DNA from: Pestalotiopsis fici W106-1
Lineage: Eukaryota > Ascomycota > Sordariomycetes > Amphisphaeriales > Sporocadaceae
NCBI RefSeq assembly: GCF_000516985.1
Contig: NW_006917098.1
Span: forward strand, 2,108,001-2,172,000
DNA: 64,000 nt
Direction: 5' to 3'
In this document: one piece after another, positions 1 through 15,497 of the stretch
Layout: every line of letters begins with the position of its first letter
Numbering within the stretch: the first letter of the stretch is position 1
Translations under genes and position numbers: made by a program
The notes under the pieces: model-generated
Database searches by the model: none
Told to the model about the DNA's origin: nothing
The model's input: the letters and a program-made list of their open reading frames with translations, nothing else

Positions 1-1352
1 CAGGTGTTCCAAGCACAGGCGAGGGAACGGTCCAGCTCGGCTGCGTCTGCCATGTCTATGCCCATGACTTCATCAGTAATTGGACCTTCAGCGTCTACAA
101 GTCTGGGCAGCGGCGGGCAGCCTCAGGTCGTCAAGCTGCCGATTCCTCCTCGACCCCAACCGCCACCGCCGAGCGTTGTGCAAAAGTATGCCTACTTTCA
201 AGCTCACCACAACAGGTATGGTTTCTTCGTCAGTTGCTGCCAGTAACCGTGCACTAACCCAAACATAGGGACTCGACCAAGTACCGGACACCGTATGCTC
301 CATGGGGAGGTTTCACCAATGGTTATGAAGGTAATCTACGAGCACACCTGATGAAAACTCCAGATGCATTGTTCAGCTACAAGCAATCTCCCGCCATCCA
401 ACCCTCTGCAACTCAAACTCCTCCATTACACAATTCTGCAAATGCACAAGGGGTGTCTACGGTCGCAGTCGATCGCATGTCGCATACACCTCAACATGAC
501 GCTCCTGCTCGCCAATTATCTTCTCCAGCAGTTGCACCCGCTCAGGCTACCCCTGGACCGCAAACCCCTAGTTCAGGTGGATCCAACATATTGCAGACGG
601 CTAGTGGACCCTATGATCCTGAATCTGTACTTACCAAGCTACATCCCGCCATCCGAGCGCAATATGCAGCCATGTTGCAGAGAAAACAGGCAGAGGAGCA
701 GATGCAGGCGCCAGCTATTGCACAGGGCTATACTCAGAATTCTCCACCTTCCAGCGTGTCGGCTGAGCTCCAATCGGCGCAGCAAGACAATGTGCAGAAC
801 AGCAGATCAGGTAGCATCTCAGGCTTCCCGCGAACTAGTTATGAGCATCAAGCACAACACTATACACCAAGTCCGCAATCGTCGGTACAGCATACGTATC
901 AAGCATCTGGTGATGCCTACCAGAATCCGCCCGTTGCATCTCATCATGCCATGGACATGGGTCCGTCCGTTGAGACATCAAAGCAACCAATCAAACAGCA
1001 AACCCCGATTCCAGAGCAACGACCAGTACCTGCCACTCCAGTTGCGCAGCCGCGCCCTGTAGTCATCAAGCAAACTCCCGTGCCACCACCTCGACCCTGG
1101 GAGCAATTGCAAAGGACTACACCCAAGAGCAGCCCGGCGTTGCCTGTATCACCACCAGCGGCAACAACAACACCAGCGACGACAACCGCTAATGTGGAAA
1201 GTAAAGTTTTGGATCCAGTACCTGATTCCGGGCCCCAGCCCATTAATGTAAGCGGACCTCTCTGGCAGACGTTCCAACAGACAATGCCTAACCGCAATAG
1301 TCCCAGCCCGCAGAGCAGCTTCGATCCATTCCAGTTCATCAACTTTCAGTAG
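1..1352 (+). CDS. 3' part of an unrecognised Pro/Gln/Ser-rich protein (5' end outside window)
   Basis: The window opens inside this gene. Two exons are visible, 1..215 and 269..1352, joined by a 53-bp intron (donor GTATGG, branch-like GCACTAAC, acceptor CATAG) that restores the frame exactly, giving 432 residues and a TAG stop. The start is beyond the left edge. A compact aromatic segment spans the splice (YAYFQAHHNR then DSTKYRTPYAPWGGF) and probably ends an ordered domain. Everything after it is low-complexity: Pro, Gln, Ser and Ala rich, with one possible helix around 'LTKLHPAIRAQYAAMLQRKQ'. Such tails are common in fungal chromatin and transcription proteins, but I do not recognise the family, so any nuclear role is a guess. 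The same-strand prp43 gene starts 1.1 kb downstream. Confidence 0.8.
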
Positions 1353-2473
1353 ACACCAATCAAGAACCTGAGTCTCCCCATGCCCTGGGCCAGACATTCC
1401 CCGAGGTTCCGGCAGGCTCTTTTGACTTGGTCGAGGAAATAATCAGGAATGCCAAGAGAGCCAGTGGATCCGACTTTGCACACCTGTAACAACACATCAA
1501 GTGTGCGCATGGCAGTCAGCGTGGTCAGCACAGTCACCATGGTGCATCCTGTTGCTGAGAAAGGCGTTGGGCGGAAAGATGGAGTGAAAAAAGGATTCCC
1601 GGTATGGCGTATAAAGGTCTGGTTTTTTCTGAGTGGAGTATTAGGCGTTTGAAGGTACCTCGAGGGTTTTACATGTTGCCTACGAGGTTATAGCGTTGCA
1701 TGTGCAGACAAGGCCCCTTTCGTTGTTTGCATCGGCGCATCTATGTATACACTTTTGCCGAGGCCAAGGGTGTTGGGATCTTATCCTCGGTGATATCGAA
1801 GCAGCAAGCCATGCGGTGGCATCAGGCATGGCAGGAGCTGCGATTAATGTACAGTAGTTTCAGGTATGGCCGCCTCGGGCGCACACACACCATTGTAGCA
1901 TTGGGGGCTCAAGACGAGTCGTAGCTGCATCACTGGCCAGCATCATTTTTATCTTGCTGTGAACCAAAAAGAACCAGCTATGGCTGTCTTTATAATCATA
2001 ATGCGAGAAGAGCAAAAAACAATAGATGAAAAAGCCTACCAATATCGGGGAAGTGTGACGTCTACATCTATACACTATATTGCATATATATTTACGTACA
2101 CGTAAAATACTGCAGGTAAAATATTAATGCAAGAAGACATTGATACAAGTTGCAATCATTAGTGGCCCACCAAGTAATAAATCGGGTCCGAATGATGGAT
2201 TAAATGACTTGATTGGCTGGTGAATTTCGTACTGTCCTGTATGGTGGGGTGCTAATTATTTTTTTGTTCAGCCTTGCCTCGCCGCTCGCTGCTTGCTACC
2301 TTTCTAATCATTGATGCAGTTGCTTTGGATGCGCCTGCATTTCTCAACCACACAACGCTCTCTTGTTTCCGTCGCGAACTCGATCATCGCAGTCTTCCAG
2401 TGCCCCTGAAACAAAGCAGGCTCACTTGTGGACAAACATCAGTGGTTGTCACCTGCAAAAGTCACTATTCGAA
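1353..2473. other. Intergenic: 3' flank of the preceding gene and prp43 promoter
   Basis: About 1.1 kb with no open frame that reads like protein. It is AT-rich around 2060-2260 and has a T-rich stretch just before 2270. It should hold the terminator of the upstream gene and the promoter and leader of prp43. I see no repeat or RNA gene in it. Confidence 0.7.
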
Positions 2474-4979
<2,506 letters not shown>

Positions 4980-7900
4980 AGTGTGCGCCAGCCAGTACTG
5001 ATAATCACAAGCTCTCCATACTACTTTGTAGTATTCACTGCCGTTGGGCACATTTCGGAGGGGAATTGCTCTGCAAAGACTACAAACAATACGCTGGCCG
5101 ATCACTTTTTTATTAATTCAGCGATCCATCTCCCTGGAATTTCATCAAGGGCAGTGCGTTTTGCCAGCATATCATCCTCCCGTCTAACCGTCCTTGACTT
5201 TACCTCCAAACTGAACCTCAGGATTATGCCCACCCATGCGGGCAAGCAGGGGGACACATTGTCTCTCACTGCGTGGAGTACTACTGCCATGAGATTGCTA
5301 GTACACGTAGTTTGGCAGGGCGACGAGGCATGCTTTAGAGAGATATTGCCATGTCAGTAAAGGATAAGGAACGGGATAGGATGGGTCGAGCCGTAGACAG
5401 ACAACAAGTCATCCTTGAGGGAACAAGAATCAGAACTATGAGCGAAATTGGAAGCTAGGTATGCAAATATAAAATACAGACACCCAGAGTTAGACGATTT
5501 TCATCAAGACGGTTTTTGAATCTTCATGCATCATGTCGGCCGCATGTTTCTATTCATGATATCGGTATTAATTTTATTGTCGATATTTTCCCCCTGTACA
5601 AGCCTTGTCCGGCAGTTGAAGCCTCTTGTCAATTTTTTCTTCCTCTTCTTCCTTTTCCCCGCCGTGCCCCGTCCCATGTCCGCCGCTGTTCCTATCTCAT
5701 GCAAATAGAACCCGAATTAGTCTCGTCCAATGCAACACTGAGCTCGGCCTGCAGATGACACAAGGAAAAAGAGTAAGGAAAGAAAATGAGGACCGCGCCA
5801 AAAGAGTTGAGCTAATGTATCCTGCCAAAACCACCCTACACATTCCCCCCCACCCCTGGTCACTGGCGAGCATATGGCTTGCATGAGGAGAGGCGGCGGC
5901 GGCTAGCCCTTTGGCCGTTGCAATTTGTAAGTAGTATATCGAGCCGGTCTAGGTATGCAGGCAAGGACTAGGATGAGGTTGACCATTTGCGTGTACATAT
6001 GCAGCAAGAAAAAAAAAAGAAAGAAAGAAGGTAAAACTTTAGTATTCCAATTTCATGTACCTCTGTCAAGCTACCAGTAGTCTTGGCAGTCTTATACTAA
6101 ATAAACCTGTACTTACCTCACCCTAGGCTTCCTTCCTTTCAACTCCCCCACCGCTCGACACAGGGGTGGCTAGCAATCTGATCATGCAGGTTGAACACAC
6201 CAAATGACAGCTATGGCAGGGGTGTGAGAAAGAATACGTACTGTGTAGAGAGCGTCATGACTTGGCCATGACTTTGAAATCTTACACGCCGCGTATCTAA
6301 ATGACACCTTGCGTCCGTGTGCGCCACCGGGCGTGCTAAGGGCGACTTGATTGCCACAGTCAATAGCAATTTCAACGAAAGGGATGGTAGCTGAGTGCTG
6401 TACTGTATAAGTGGTAGGCATACTTGGAGAATCTATAGCTTCAAAGAATAGATGATCGAAAGCATGTGGGTATAGGCGGGAGGTGATCCGATGTACCTGG
6501 GGTCGATCTTGCATTTTGTTGTAGGTTAATCTATGTGAAGAGATTGATTGTATATTCGGATGTCGGATACCCGTGTGATAATGATGATAATCTTGTTTCC
6601 TGTCAGTCAAGGTCAGTGTATGACCGGACGTACATAATTTTGTGTCTTACATATTACGGCCTTTCTTTTTTTCTTCTTCTGATAGCTGTCAAGTACACAG
6701 GGTTCAATGTTCAATACTGTATGTCGATAGATATTCGTCGGTGATGGTGGGTGTTCGCCACATGCTGGTTTTCTGGTGACTAGGGGCGCGGCTCTCGGGA
6801 ATGTGGAAAGGACATGAAGTAAGTTATTGCCAGCATGTTGACTTGGTCTATTCATGCAGTGAAAATCATGTATAGGAAAGATACGCATCCTTGTAGGTCT
6901 TTGGACAGCGCTGGTCTTTTCAGATCATTTTGGGGTTGTAACGCGGCTGGGCGTCGGCATGATCAACAGTCGTATCCGCGGCCTGTATGAAGCTTAATCT
7001 TTGCTCATAGCCATCGCCCCTGGATTAGGGCACTCTTTCTGCGTGTTTATCTGCGGTTCGGGAAGAAGCCTCTTCCTAACGCTCGGTAACGTCTCCGGTG
7101 CCCTTGGTCGTCCGAAGTTCGAATGACAGGGTATATGCCATGCTAAGTCAGTACTGGTCGTCATCTCGGATCACCAAGCCGCCACTCTGGTGTCATCTCC
7201 GCGATTGAAAAGCTCGACCAGTAGTCTCATCCAAGCATATTACGCCCAAGTCGATGGAAATGCCTGCGCCGTCAACCGTAACAAGCCGTTATCTGAAGGT
7301 ACATTGCGCCTGGGAGGCTACAGGTTCCAGACAATAAGCGGCCTTCAACAAGCGCTTCAATCATTTTGCCGAATTTGAGTAGACAATGTGACAATACAAC
7401 ACCCTCCACCAATACAGCTGATATAACTGGTTTATGCCAGGGAGGGTACAAAAAGACCTGCGCACGGGCAGTCAAGCTGTCGAGCCATCGAGAAGTGACT
7501 AAACTGAATCGGCCTATTCAAGTCGACCTAAACGATTCCGTTTCAACTGTCTCAATGTGCCGGGCAGCAGAAATAAGTTAGGGGAGAATAGACCACCTGC
7601 CATTGAACCGGTGAGTGACTTCAGATGCGTCTTCTTCTCGAGAGACGCGTATGTCGTCTCACTGGCCACGGCTCCCATTGGCCCTGCGCTTTTCACCGGC
7701 TAGAGCGCCAAAAGAAAACCAACTGAATATTGCACCTACGTGGCGTTTTCTTCCGTCTTGAAAATGTTCTTTTGGTGTTGCCAAGGCAGAATTTGTGTAT
7801 ACAGATTTGATTATGATTTCAAATCTCGCAGCTCAGTGGCACGGTGTCTAGCCGAGAAATGAATCCTGTCAAAACAGAGAACAATATTTCCGTGCTGCCG

Positions 7901-9666
7901 TGATCATCCTCGGCAGCTACGATCTCATGTTGTATATCGTTTGGAGGTCCATGTGAAAAAGTGGGTTTGTTCCTATAATGTGTACCTGAGATGCTCATTT
8001 ATGTAATGGAAAATAATTAACGAATACTTTCATTGCGTTGCCTTGCTCAAGATCATATGGTCTTTTCTTGTTGAAGAAGTTATCGGCCGGAAAAGGTAAG
8101 CTCATGTCAATTTGCTGGGTGTTTCCTTGAAGTACTGTGACTGTCTATACCAGGATTCGCCGGTGCCCAATATGAAAATGAATGTATAGATCGTCGAGTC
8201 GGTATTTTTTCTCTCTCGAGAATCTAGCGACAGGACTAAAAAGCATGGATTGTAATCAATGCAAATTTAATCAGACTCTATAGTCGGCGCAAGACTATCG
8301 TCGTTTGCAGAGCCATGACCTGGTGGTTGCCATCACCACCTTAGCGGTCAAGACTGTCCTCATCTATTCAAGTCTTGGGTAATTGAAATTGTGATGAAGA
8401 TCCCTGATCTTTGCATCAAGGATTTTGCTAGAGTGTTTGCGATTGGCCCCAAAGAAATCCTGTTGCACTGCAGAGTGACTGTATCGGTCCATCAAGACGG
8501 GTGGGCAATCACTGAGGAGGGGGAGCAGCTGTTCGATGCATGGTATTTTCGTTCTGGTAGTAGATTTCTTTCTCGGATGATCAATCCCAAAGTTGCATAT
8601 AGTGTCATTGTGCTAGAGCTGCCACGTCGGTTACTGAGACTTGACCAAAGAGGTGACGCGTACACCAAGCCTAGCAGTAGAGAGCCCATAAACATGCCAG
8701 GCTAACACGCTCTAAAGTCTGAGATTCAAGATCCCCAAGCTGATGGTGTTTGGGTGCATAGCCTCTCACCTCAAAGGGGACCTTATCCACTGAAAGTATA
8801 CGCGCTTGTCGGCAGCCTTTTCCCCCTTGGTACAGATATTTCCGTAGACCATCTCGGGCTGAGTATGGTGAAACTTGGCCAGAGTGGAATGTGTAGCAAA
8901 GCCGAGAGAAGCAAAGCAAGTTTGATGCATAGAGAAAAAGCAACACCAATGGGCGAATGAGCGGCCGAGCGGGACACGGTTTAGGGCCTAATTTGTTGCT
9001 GCCAAGTTGGATCTCGGTAGCTTGGGGGGTATTTGGACTGCTGGAAACGGAGGAGGTAGTCAGAATCATTTCTCATTACAGAGCAACGATAGCCGCCCAG
9101 TAGTTGAGTGTCGTAGGGCTCTTGTTTTGTACTGTCGTGTTCCGAGCAGTCAAGATAACAACCACCTTGGTATCAGTCGACTCGAAGACCATATACCACT
9201 TTCGGTGACGTGGAGAGAGGGAGTGTAGTCTAGTGTCTGTCTGGGTTGTTGGCTTGGGGGAAAATATCTGACCTAGAGAGCCTGGCCAAGAAGACATGTA
9301 CGTGATCCTAGCGAGCTCAAAGACTGCATAAACTCGTTTTTACCTTGGCAAGCATGATCATCAGGCTGACTTGGCAACTGCCTGACAGGCGTATATGGCA
9401 AACAGAAGCGGCCGTGTTGTGGGTGGTTCATTGATTTGTATATGTATACGATTATTTTTCCGAGAAGTGGTACAAGTGAGTACGAGCAATCAACATGGAA
9501 TCAAGCATCAATAATTGACGTGCATACTTGAAGAAAGGCAGGCATGGGAGGCAGGTAGTACATGGATGGGGTGGCAGTTTCACCAATGGGCAGGATGGGT
9601 ACGATTGGAATGCCAGCTTCTTATGCAGAGGAATTAAAGTAAAAGTAAAGTTCCTTAGGGCAAGAG

Positions 9667-9685
9667 CTATCTATCTATCTATCTA
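9667..9685. repeat. (CTAT)n microsatellite
   Basis: Between four and five perfect CTAT units in the gene desert. Likely length-polymorphic. Confidence 0.9.
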
Positions 9686-9994
9686 CACATGTGATTAGGT
9701 AGAGAGGAAACCATGACATGAGAAACGACGATTGAAGCTCTGAATCTCTTATACATAGTACCTACATAGGCAACAAATCATTCTCACAAGTACACTGCAT
9801 GACGTGGGTCGTACAAAAGAAAGAAGAAGCCGCGACCATGTTTGAGAGTGACAGCAGCAGCAGCCCCCCCCCCTGTTGGCGATCGATCCCCTTGCGAGGG
9901 GGGCGATCGGCAGCACTGAGTCTCAAGCAGCTGTATGTCGTGTAAATAAAAGTCAGTCCACTGACTCTGTCCATATGCGCCCCGGTTTGTCGGG

Positions 9995-10010
9995 TTTTTT
10001 TTTTTTTTTT
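9995..10010. repeat. Poly-T tract (16 T)
   Basis: Uninterrupted run of 16 T. Its length may be imprecise in the assembly. Confidence 0.9.
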
Positions 10011-11410
10011 ACATGGTGCAAGAGAGAGATTTTCATGTATGTAATTAAGTCGATATTGAAATGTTACCAAACATCTGGAAGCGAAATTTCGCTAAATTAA
10101 GAAAAAAAGAATACACAAGGTACCTAGGTTAAATAGATACCTACCCACAGGTGGCATTGATGAGCAGTACCAGCCCTCTCCAATGGCTGGTTTCCCTCTT
10201 GTCCAACATATGCAGTTTCACACGAGTTGCTTTTTCCACGGGGCATGTCATTTCAATTAGGCGAACGTTTCTTCAACAACCCCTCTCAGTTGTCAGCCTC
10301 GTCTCCTCATTTCTTGAATCACTGAAAACAAATAACAAATAAGCAACATCCCTGCGCTGCACGCAACTAGAAGAGCAAGACACTTGCCGGCGGCACGGGC
10401 TACCCAAGGCTGCATCCTCCTCATATGAGAAAGAACGAAACGGCAGAAGGATATCAAGCTGCCTGTGGTGTCCTTCGGCCTTTCCCTAGAATACCCGAAG
10501 ATTACGACGTGAAAGCATTCAAATCAAGCTCTTGAGGGCAATGGTCGCAGGCTGCAACGCTGATGGCATGGCATCATGGGTGCTTTTGGCCAATATCAAG
10601 TTGCTTCTCATTCCTTGCTTCCGCAGCCAGATCCGGAGTGCACAACGACCATCCGACTTCTTCCCCCCCGGGGGTCTATTGGCCTCTAATGGCCGTCCGA
10701 AATACCATCGCAAGGGCAACCCGATATTTCTCCCACCCTCTCTCGCTCTCCCCTCCCTGCTTCTCAATCTGTCACCTTGTTACCAATGGCGGTGTTCTTG
10801 GAAGTTTTTCTTCTTCTTTCTTCTAACGGGCGCAAGAGCCAATGTTTGGCGGCCAGAAGGCCGACGAAGAATTTGTTTTGGAAGAGCGCTGCTACTCCTG
10901 CTCACTATCTACATTCTACCAAGTACATACACTACGGAAATGTACAGTATTCTACTATCACCAGTGCCTGGATGGACCACGGCGGCGGCATCTCACCGTG
11001 ACCCTAACCTCACTTCGGCATGGACCTTTTACTCTAGCGGCTTCCCCTCTGCTGGGATTGATGGATAGACACTGTTGCATCGTCTGATTTCCACATGGTC
11101 AAGTCGCGATCCTAACTACATCCGTCACGACGATCCTACCGAATTGCATCCCTCCCAATAAATGCAACGCGCAAACAACAACAACTGGGCCACCTGTAAA
11201 TACGCGCCTGTGTCAACCGGCAGTCCATCAACGGCTAGAGCCCCGGCCGCCCTTTTGAAGGGGCAGGAGAAGTTCGCCCTACTAGATTACTTACTGGCAC
11301 GCTACTAGTAGTCACCTAACCTGTCCTGGGTATCCGCGCTCTTCCCCCCAACAGCTCGCGCCGAGTGGTACACTAAAAGAACCAAGTGCCCGCGGTTGCG
11401 CGGGACAGGA

Positions 11411-11430
11411 ACCACCACCACCACCACCAC
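11411..11430. repeat. (ACC)n microsatellite
   Basis: Between six and seven perfect ACC units about 1 kb upstream of the small gene at 12475; not within a supported coding frame. Confidence 0.9.
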
Positions 11431-12474
11431 GCAAGCCTGTGCGATCCGATCCGGCCTCGGTCTTACACAAGTGCCAACGCCTCCATTCCCCAGTGACTGT
11501 CCACAACATCCATGTCACCCACAAAGTCCATTGTCGCGTGTGTAAAAGCCGAAAACTCTCCTAGCTGCATTTTCAGCACTTGCAAAATTTACGCCCTAGG
11601 TTGTGGACGCCCGTGACGCTTCCCAATGTGGCGCAATGGCTTCAAGACAAGAGAAAATGATTGCCCAGACCGAGAGAGGAGCAAATGTCACTGCGAATCA
11701 CTCATGACAAGCCCTTTTTGCTGACTTGTGGTGCCGGCCGCGCCCATACAAGTCCCGTCTGGTTCTTGAAGTGTGGATCGTGGAGATATGTAATATTCCC
11801 GGCTTGTGCGTCCCGTGGAGTGCCCTGGAGCAGTCAGTCTCTTTTCATTCGCTGCCGGGGTTATCCCTCGAAACTCTGCAAGGGTGCTATGCACAAGAGA
11901 GGCAACGGCTTGGGCCTTGTCTCGAAGGAAGAACGGATATTGTAGGAATAATACTGCTGCGGGCAAGCTGAGTGCCTAGCCTCTACACAAGCTGGAACCG
12001 CCGTGCAGCTCCCTGCTTGCAGACGTGATGGACGTGCTCACTTTCCTGGACTGCATGGGGGACCAGGCCGACCATGAAAGACAATCATTGTGTCTTGACA
12101 GGGATACTATGGTCAAGCCATTCTGGATCCCCATTACTACATATGTACATATATATCAACGAATCCCGGGCACACAAAGGTCGACCACTGCTCTCAAACT
12201 CGAAAAAGGCTTCCCCAGATCGCCTGCTTTTCTTATACTTCACTCATGCCTCTTCTCCACGTCTGAAAGCACCTTGAACGACTATCATTTAGCGGCACTT
12301 AGTCTTTACTGCGGTCGAGGGCAAGATACTCTTCTTCAGCAATACCGAATCGCTTGCTGCCAGCGGGCAGTCTGTTACTAGACAGCAAGTCCGCCATACG
12401 TAGACTCCTCTGCTCTCGAATTTATCATCACACATCTGATCATCAAACTCATACCCAACCAAAACTGAGTCACC

Positions 12475-12894
12475 ATGAGCGGCGGTGGCGGAGGCTTCTA
12501 CAAGTACCGCTGCAAGTACTTTTATACCCATAATTGCCCCAATTGGGTCTACGTGAATAATTCGCCATGTGCGAGCTGTTGTGTAAGATTTTCATGTTAT
12601 AATGATCTCAGGAATCAAATAAATTTCGTCTCACAGTACTGACGCTCCTCCTAGGCCGAAGGACGTGACAGTGAGGCCTCGAGCCCGAGTGTATCACGCT
12701 ACGCTTCACGAGATATATTCGTGCCGAAAGCGGCTGATGGCATGCTCTACTACACCATGATGGAAATGGTCAATATCGACGAAGCAAGTAGCGATTGGAG
12801 CTTGCGATATAAGCCAACGCAGCAGAAGTCAACACTAGCTACAGTCACGACTAGTGCCACACCAAACGCCTCTATCGTTTCCAAAGGCTTATAG
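12475..12894 (+). CDS. Conserved small fungal protein with a four-cysteine N-terminus (unknown function)
   Basis: Two exons, 12475..12582 and 12655..12894, flank a 72-bp intron (GTAAGA donor, TACTGAC branch, CCTAG acceptor) and encode 115 residues. The N-terminus is Gly-rich (MSGGGGGFYKYRCKYF) and carries cysteines at 13, 21, 32, 35 and 36. The C-X7-C-X10-C-X2-C spacing, with aromatics between, resembles a small zinc-binding fold. A 'CCAEGRDSEAS' stretch spans the splice, and the remainder is polar with one short aromatic helix (LYYTMMEMV). There is no signal peptide or membrane segment. I believe this N-terminal pattern recurs as an uncharacterised protein in ascomycete genomes, but that is from memory. 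The ATG is in a good context (CACCATGAG). It stands alone, with 7.5 kb of non-coding sequence upstream and 5 kb downstream. Confidence 0.85.
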
Positions 12895-14325
12895 GACGTC
12901 ATATGCCAAAGGGGGGATTATTGCCAGCACTGAGATGTGTGATGGTGGTATCAACAAAAACCGTCGAGAAAGAGGGAGCAGCACGCAACACCATGTCTCG
13001 TCGAAGCATGATAGTATGCAAAAATTTGCCATGAAAACAGGGGAGGATTTCCTCCCAATGATGGACGGCGGCATCATCGTCGAAATGCATATAGCAAGCA
13101 GTGTTTGGGGTTCGACTTTGCCGGTAGTTCGGCACTTCTCCTAGACGTATAGATGGGACACATACATACATGGGGTCCAGCAGGCCTACGAGTGGCCGGG
13201 CTTACGACTGACTGGATGAATATCATCAGTGATCTAGAGCAAAAGAAATACCATTGGATGTCTGCTGTCAAGGATGAGATTCCACAGGAGAAGGGACAAG
13301 CAAGCCACTTGTGAAGCGCCGATGCACTGTGCATCACTGTCCACAATAAGCCGGGCAACCTACGAATAAGCATGGCAACAAGCAGCAAATGCTTGTACAC
13401 TCCCTCTTGTCCCAATGGTGCGGGCTACATACTCCCGGTGTCTTGATTGCTTGGCATCGTCGAAGAAGGCGGGTCTAGCCAACCTCCTTGTCGTCCAAAC
13501 ACACATGCCTGTCTACGTATAGTAGTGAGCCATTACACTACAGTACGCCACTACTATTCCCTACACACGCACAAAACTTGCAGCAGCATCCATCGACCTG
13601 CATACTGGGGGACCACATTTCCCAGGCCAAACGGTAGCATCGTTGATTGGTCAAACAATGTGTGCTTTCTTTGTCGCCGCAGAAATCGCACTTTTCCCTT
13701 GTTCCCTGGTGGTGGTACCTTGTACACTGGACTTGATCAAAGAGTAACGGAAGTGTTGTAGGTGCTCGTGCAGGCGGGAGCAACTACACTAGGACAGACG
13801 CAAGGATGCATGCAACCTCGCCAGTCCGCGGCAGTCCGTCCCCTGAAAGGACATTTGAGCATTCTTGGGGGTCACCTACTTACGATACCTACCAACCTAC
13901 TGCTTTTGCTTGTCTGCCTACATATCACCTTTACATGGATCACAGCAACCATCTTTTCCAGAACCGAATCAGCAAGGCTAGTTTTAGATTGGATCCTCGT
14001 TCAATAGACTCTATACTGAGGCCACATCCTCCCCACATTGGCAACAGCTGTTTTCTCCATAGATCAGTGGGCCCCCTTTGATGGAGATGACACGAACGCG
14101 CGAGTCCCGGAACCCGTCGTCCATGGTTCTGGATGGTTGGTTTATTGGACGATCCCTCTACATATTATACAAGCCCATGCACGCCGACTCTCCCGTTGAG
14201 TAATACAAACCAGTTCGCCGGTACTTGCGACGACGTGCGAACAAGAGTCACCTGAAGTGGTACTACTAGTACTGGGCGGAATGAGTCCCACATCAAAAGC
14301 CGTCTTGTCAATATTCAAAATGCCC
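12895..14325. other. Intergenic, 3' of the small gene up to the assembly gap
   Basis: About 1.4 kb without a supportable gene. Short frames on both strands overlap each other and show no splice-consistent continuation. It contains several TACCTA/CCTACC hexamers around 13870-13910. Nothing else was recognised. Confidence 0.6.
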
Positions 14326-14425
14326 NNNNNNNNNNNNNNNNNNNNNNNNNNNNNNNNNNNNNNNNNNNNNNNNNNNNNNNNNNNNNNNNNNNNNNNNNNN
14401 NNNNNNNNNNNNNNNNNNNNNNNNN
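14326..14425. other. Assembly gap (100 N)
   Basis: Exactly 100 N, the usual placeholder for a gap of unknown size. The right edge is G-rich (six G, A, five G), a sequence that often stops short-read assembly. Confidence 0.99.
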
Positions 14426-15015
14426 GGGGGGGAGGGGGCAGAGTGTTTTGATCATAGATCCTGATCAGTAATATTACCATGTACGCGGCCGAAAGGAGAT
14501 CCCAATGACTTCTTCAATGACGATCTCCGAAATGAACAAAAACCTTGATGCCACGAGCGTACCAGACAGCCCAGATAGCGACGGCAGGCTAACCTAGGTC
14601 AGAATCCTTTCCGTGCCGCAGAGTTGCAGCAAGAGAGAAAAAAAAAATCGAGACTAAGACTGAAGCCCATTGGCAAGTTCGCAATACAGGACAGGACAAG
14701 CTTGAAATACTGTGACACACCTACGTACGGTACCTCACTAGCCACAACTACGATAGTCCTATCACCGGGAGTGACAGACACAGGAAGAGACAGAGGAAAA
14801 GAGAAAGAAAGAAAAAAGTGCACATTCCACAGATGGTTTCTCCGCTCTGGCGGAGTAGTGACGGGCCCCGGAGACAATCCGATTAGTGCCGCAACGAGCA
14901 CCAACCAGGACAGGCTCTCGAGAAGGAGATAGCTAAGTACTTGACGACGAAGGAATAGATAAGACGGGGTTCAGCTATAATTGGCGTCAGTTCGTTTTAA
15001 GCGACAAGGAAAAAC

Positions 15016-15030
15016 CTACTACTACTACTA
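15016..15030. repeat. (CTA)n microsatellite
   Basis: Five CTA units, continuing as imperfect TTACTACCACTAC. Confidence 0.85.
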
Positions 15031-15266
15031 TTACTACCACTACATACGTACGTATCCAAGTTGCCCAACGACTGTCAGACTGACGACTGCAGTGATAGGT
15101 AAAAACCCAGTTAGTTGTCTGACGGTTGGATCATCATCGAACCACGCATTGTGGTAACAAATAACGTCTGCCGGCTTGGCAAAGCGTCAGATATGATCCT
15201 TCTCGGCAGCGTTGCCTGCCATGACTCGCGGCCGCGCAGTATAACGCATACTATATACCAATGACA

Positions 15267-15302
15267 CTTTTCTTTTTTCTTCTTCTTCTTCTTTTTCTCC
15301 CC
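15267..15302. repeat. TTC-rich pyrimidine tract
   Basis: Pyrimidine-only tract containing four TTC repeats, between T runs. Confidence 0.8.
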
Positions 15303-15470
15303 CTTGGCTGCGAGAGCGAGTTCCACATCATCCAGCCTAAGCCAACGGTTATCAACCTAGCCGATCACTAGGTTACCTAGTAGTATTGAAAATGATCCAC
15401 TTACAACGACATGGATCATGATCATTGGGTGTGTTCCAACTAAGAAGCCAACCCCCATCCCGCTGACTAC

Positions 15471-15497
15471 TGTCTGTCTGCCTGTCTGTCTGTCTGC
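15471..15497. repeat. (TGTC)n microsatellite
   Basis: Tandem TGTC units with a single CTGCC interruption. Confidence 0.9.

Larger units (their letters stand above)
4980..12474. other. 7.5-kb intergenic region (left half of a gene desert)
   Basis: I can support no protein or RNA gene here. Open frames are short, overlap on both strands, and lack consistent splice joins; the most protein-like is 8394..8705 (+, about 100 residues), overlapped by an equally long antisense frame. The first kilobase is the prp43 3' flank. From about 10.3 to 12.4 kb the sequence becomes richer in C/T tracts and short GC palindromes, which suits the promoter and leader of the small gene at 12475. Several microsatellites are listed separately. 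No transposon ends or coding relics were recognised. Confidence 0.6.

Noticed and set aside
10532..11068. 178-codon plus-strand frame in the gene desert
   Set aside because: Phe and Leu runs come from T/C tracts, there is no domain, and parallel frames of similar length overlap it.
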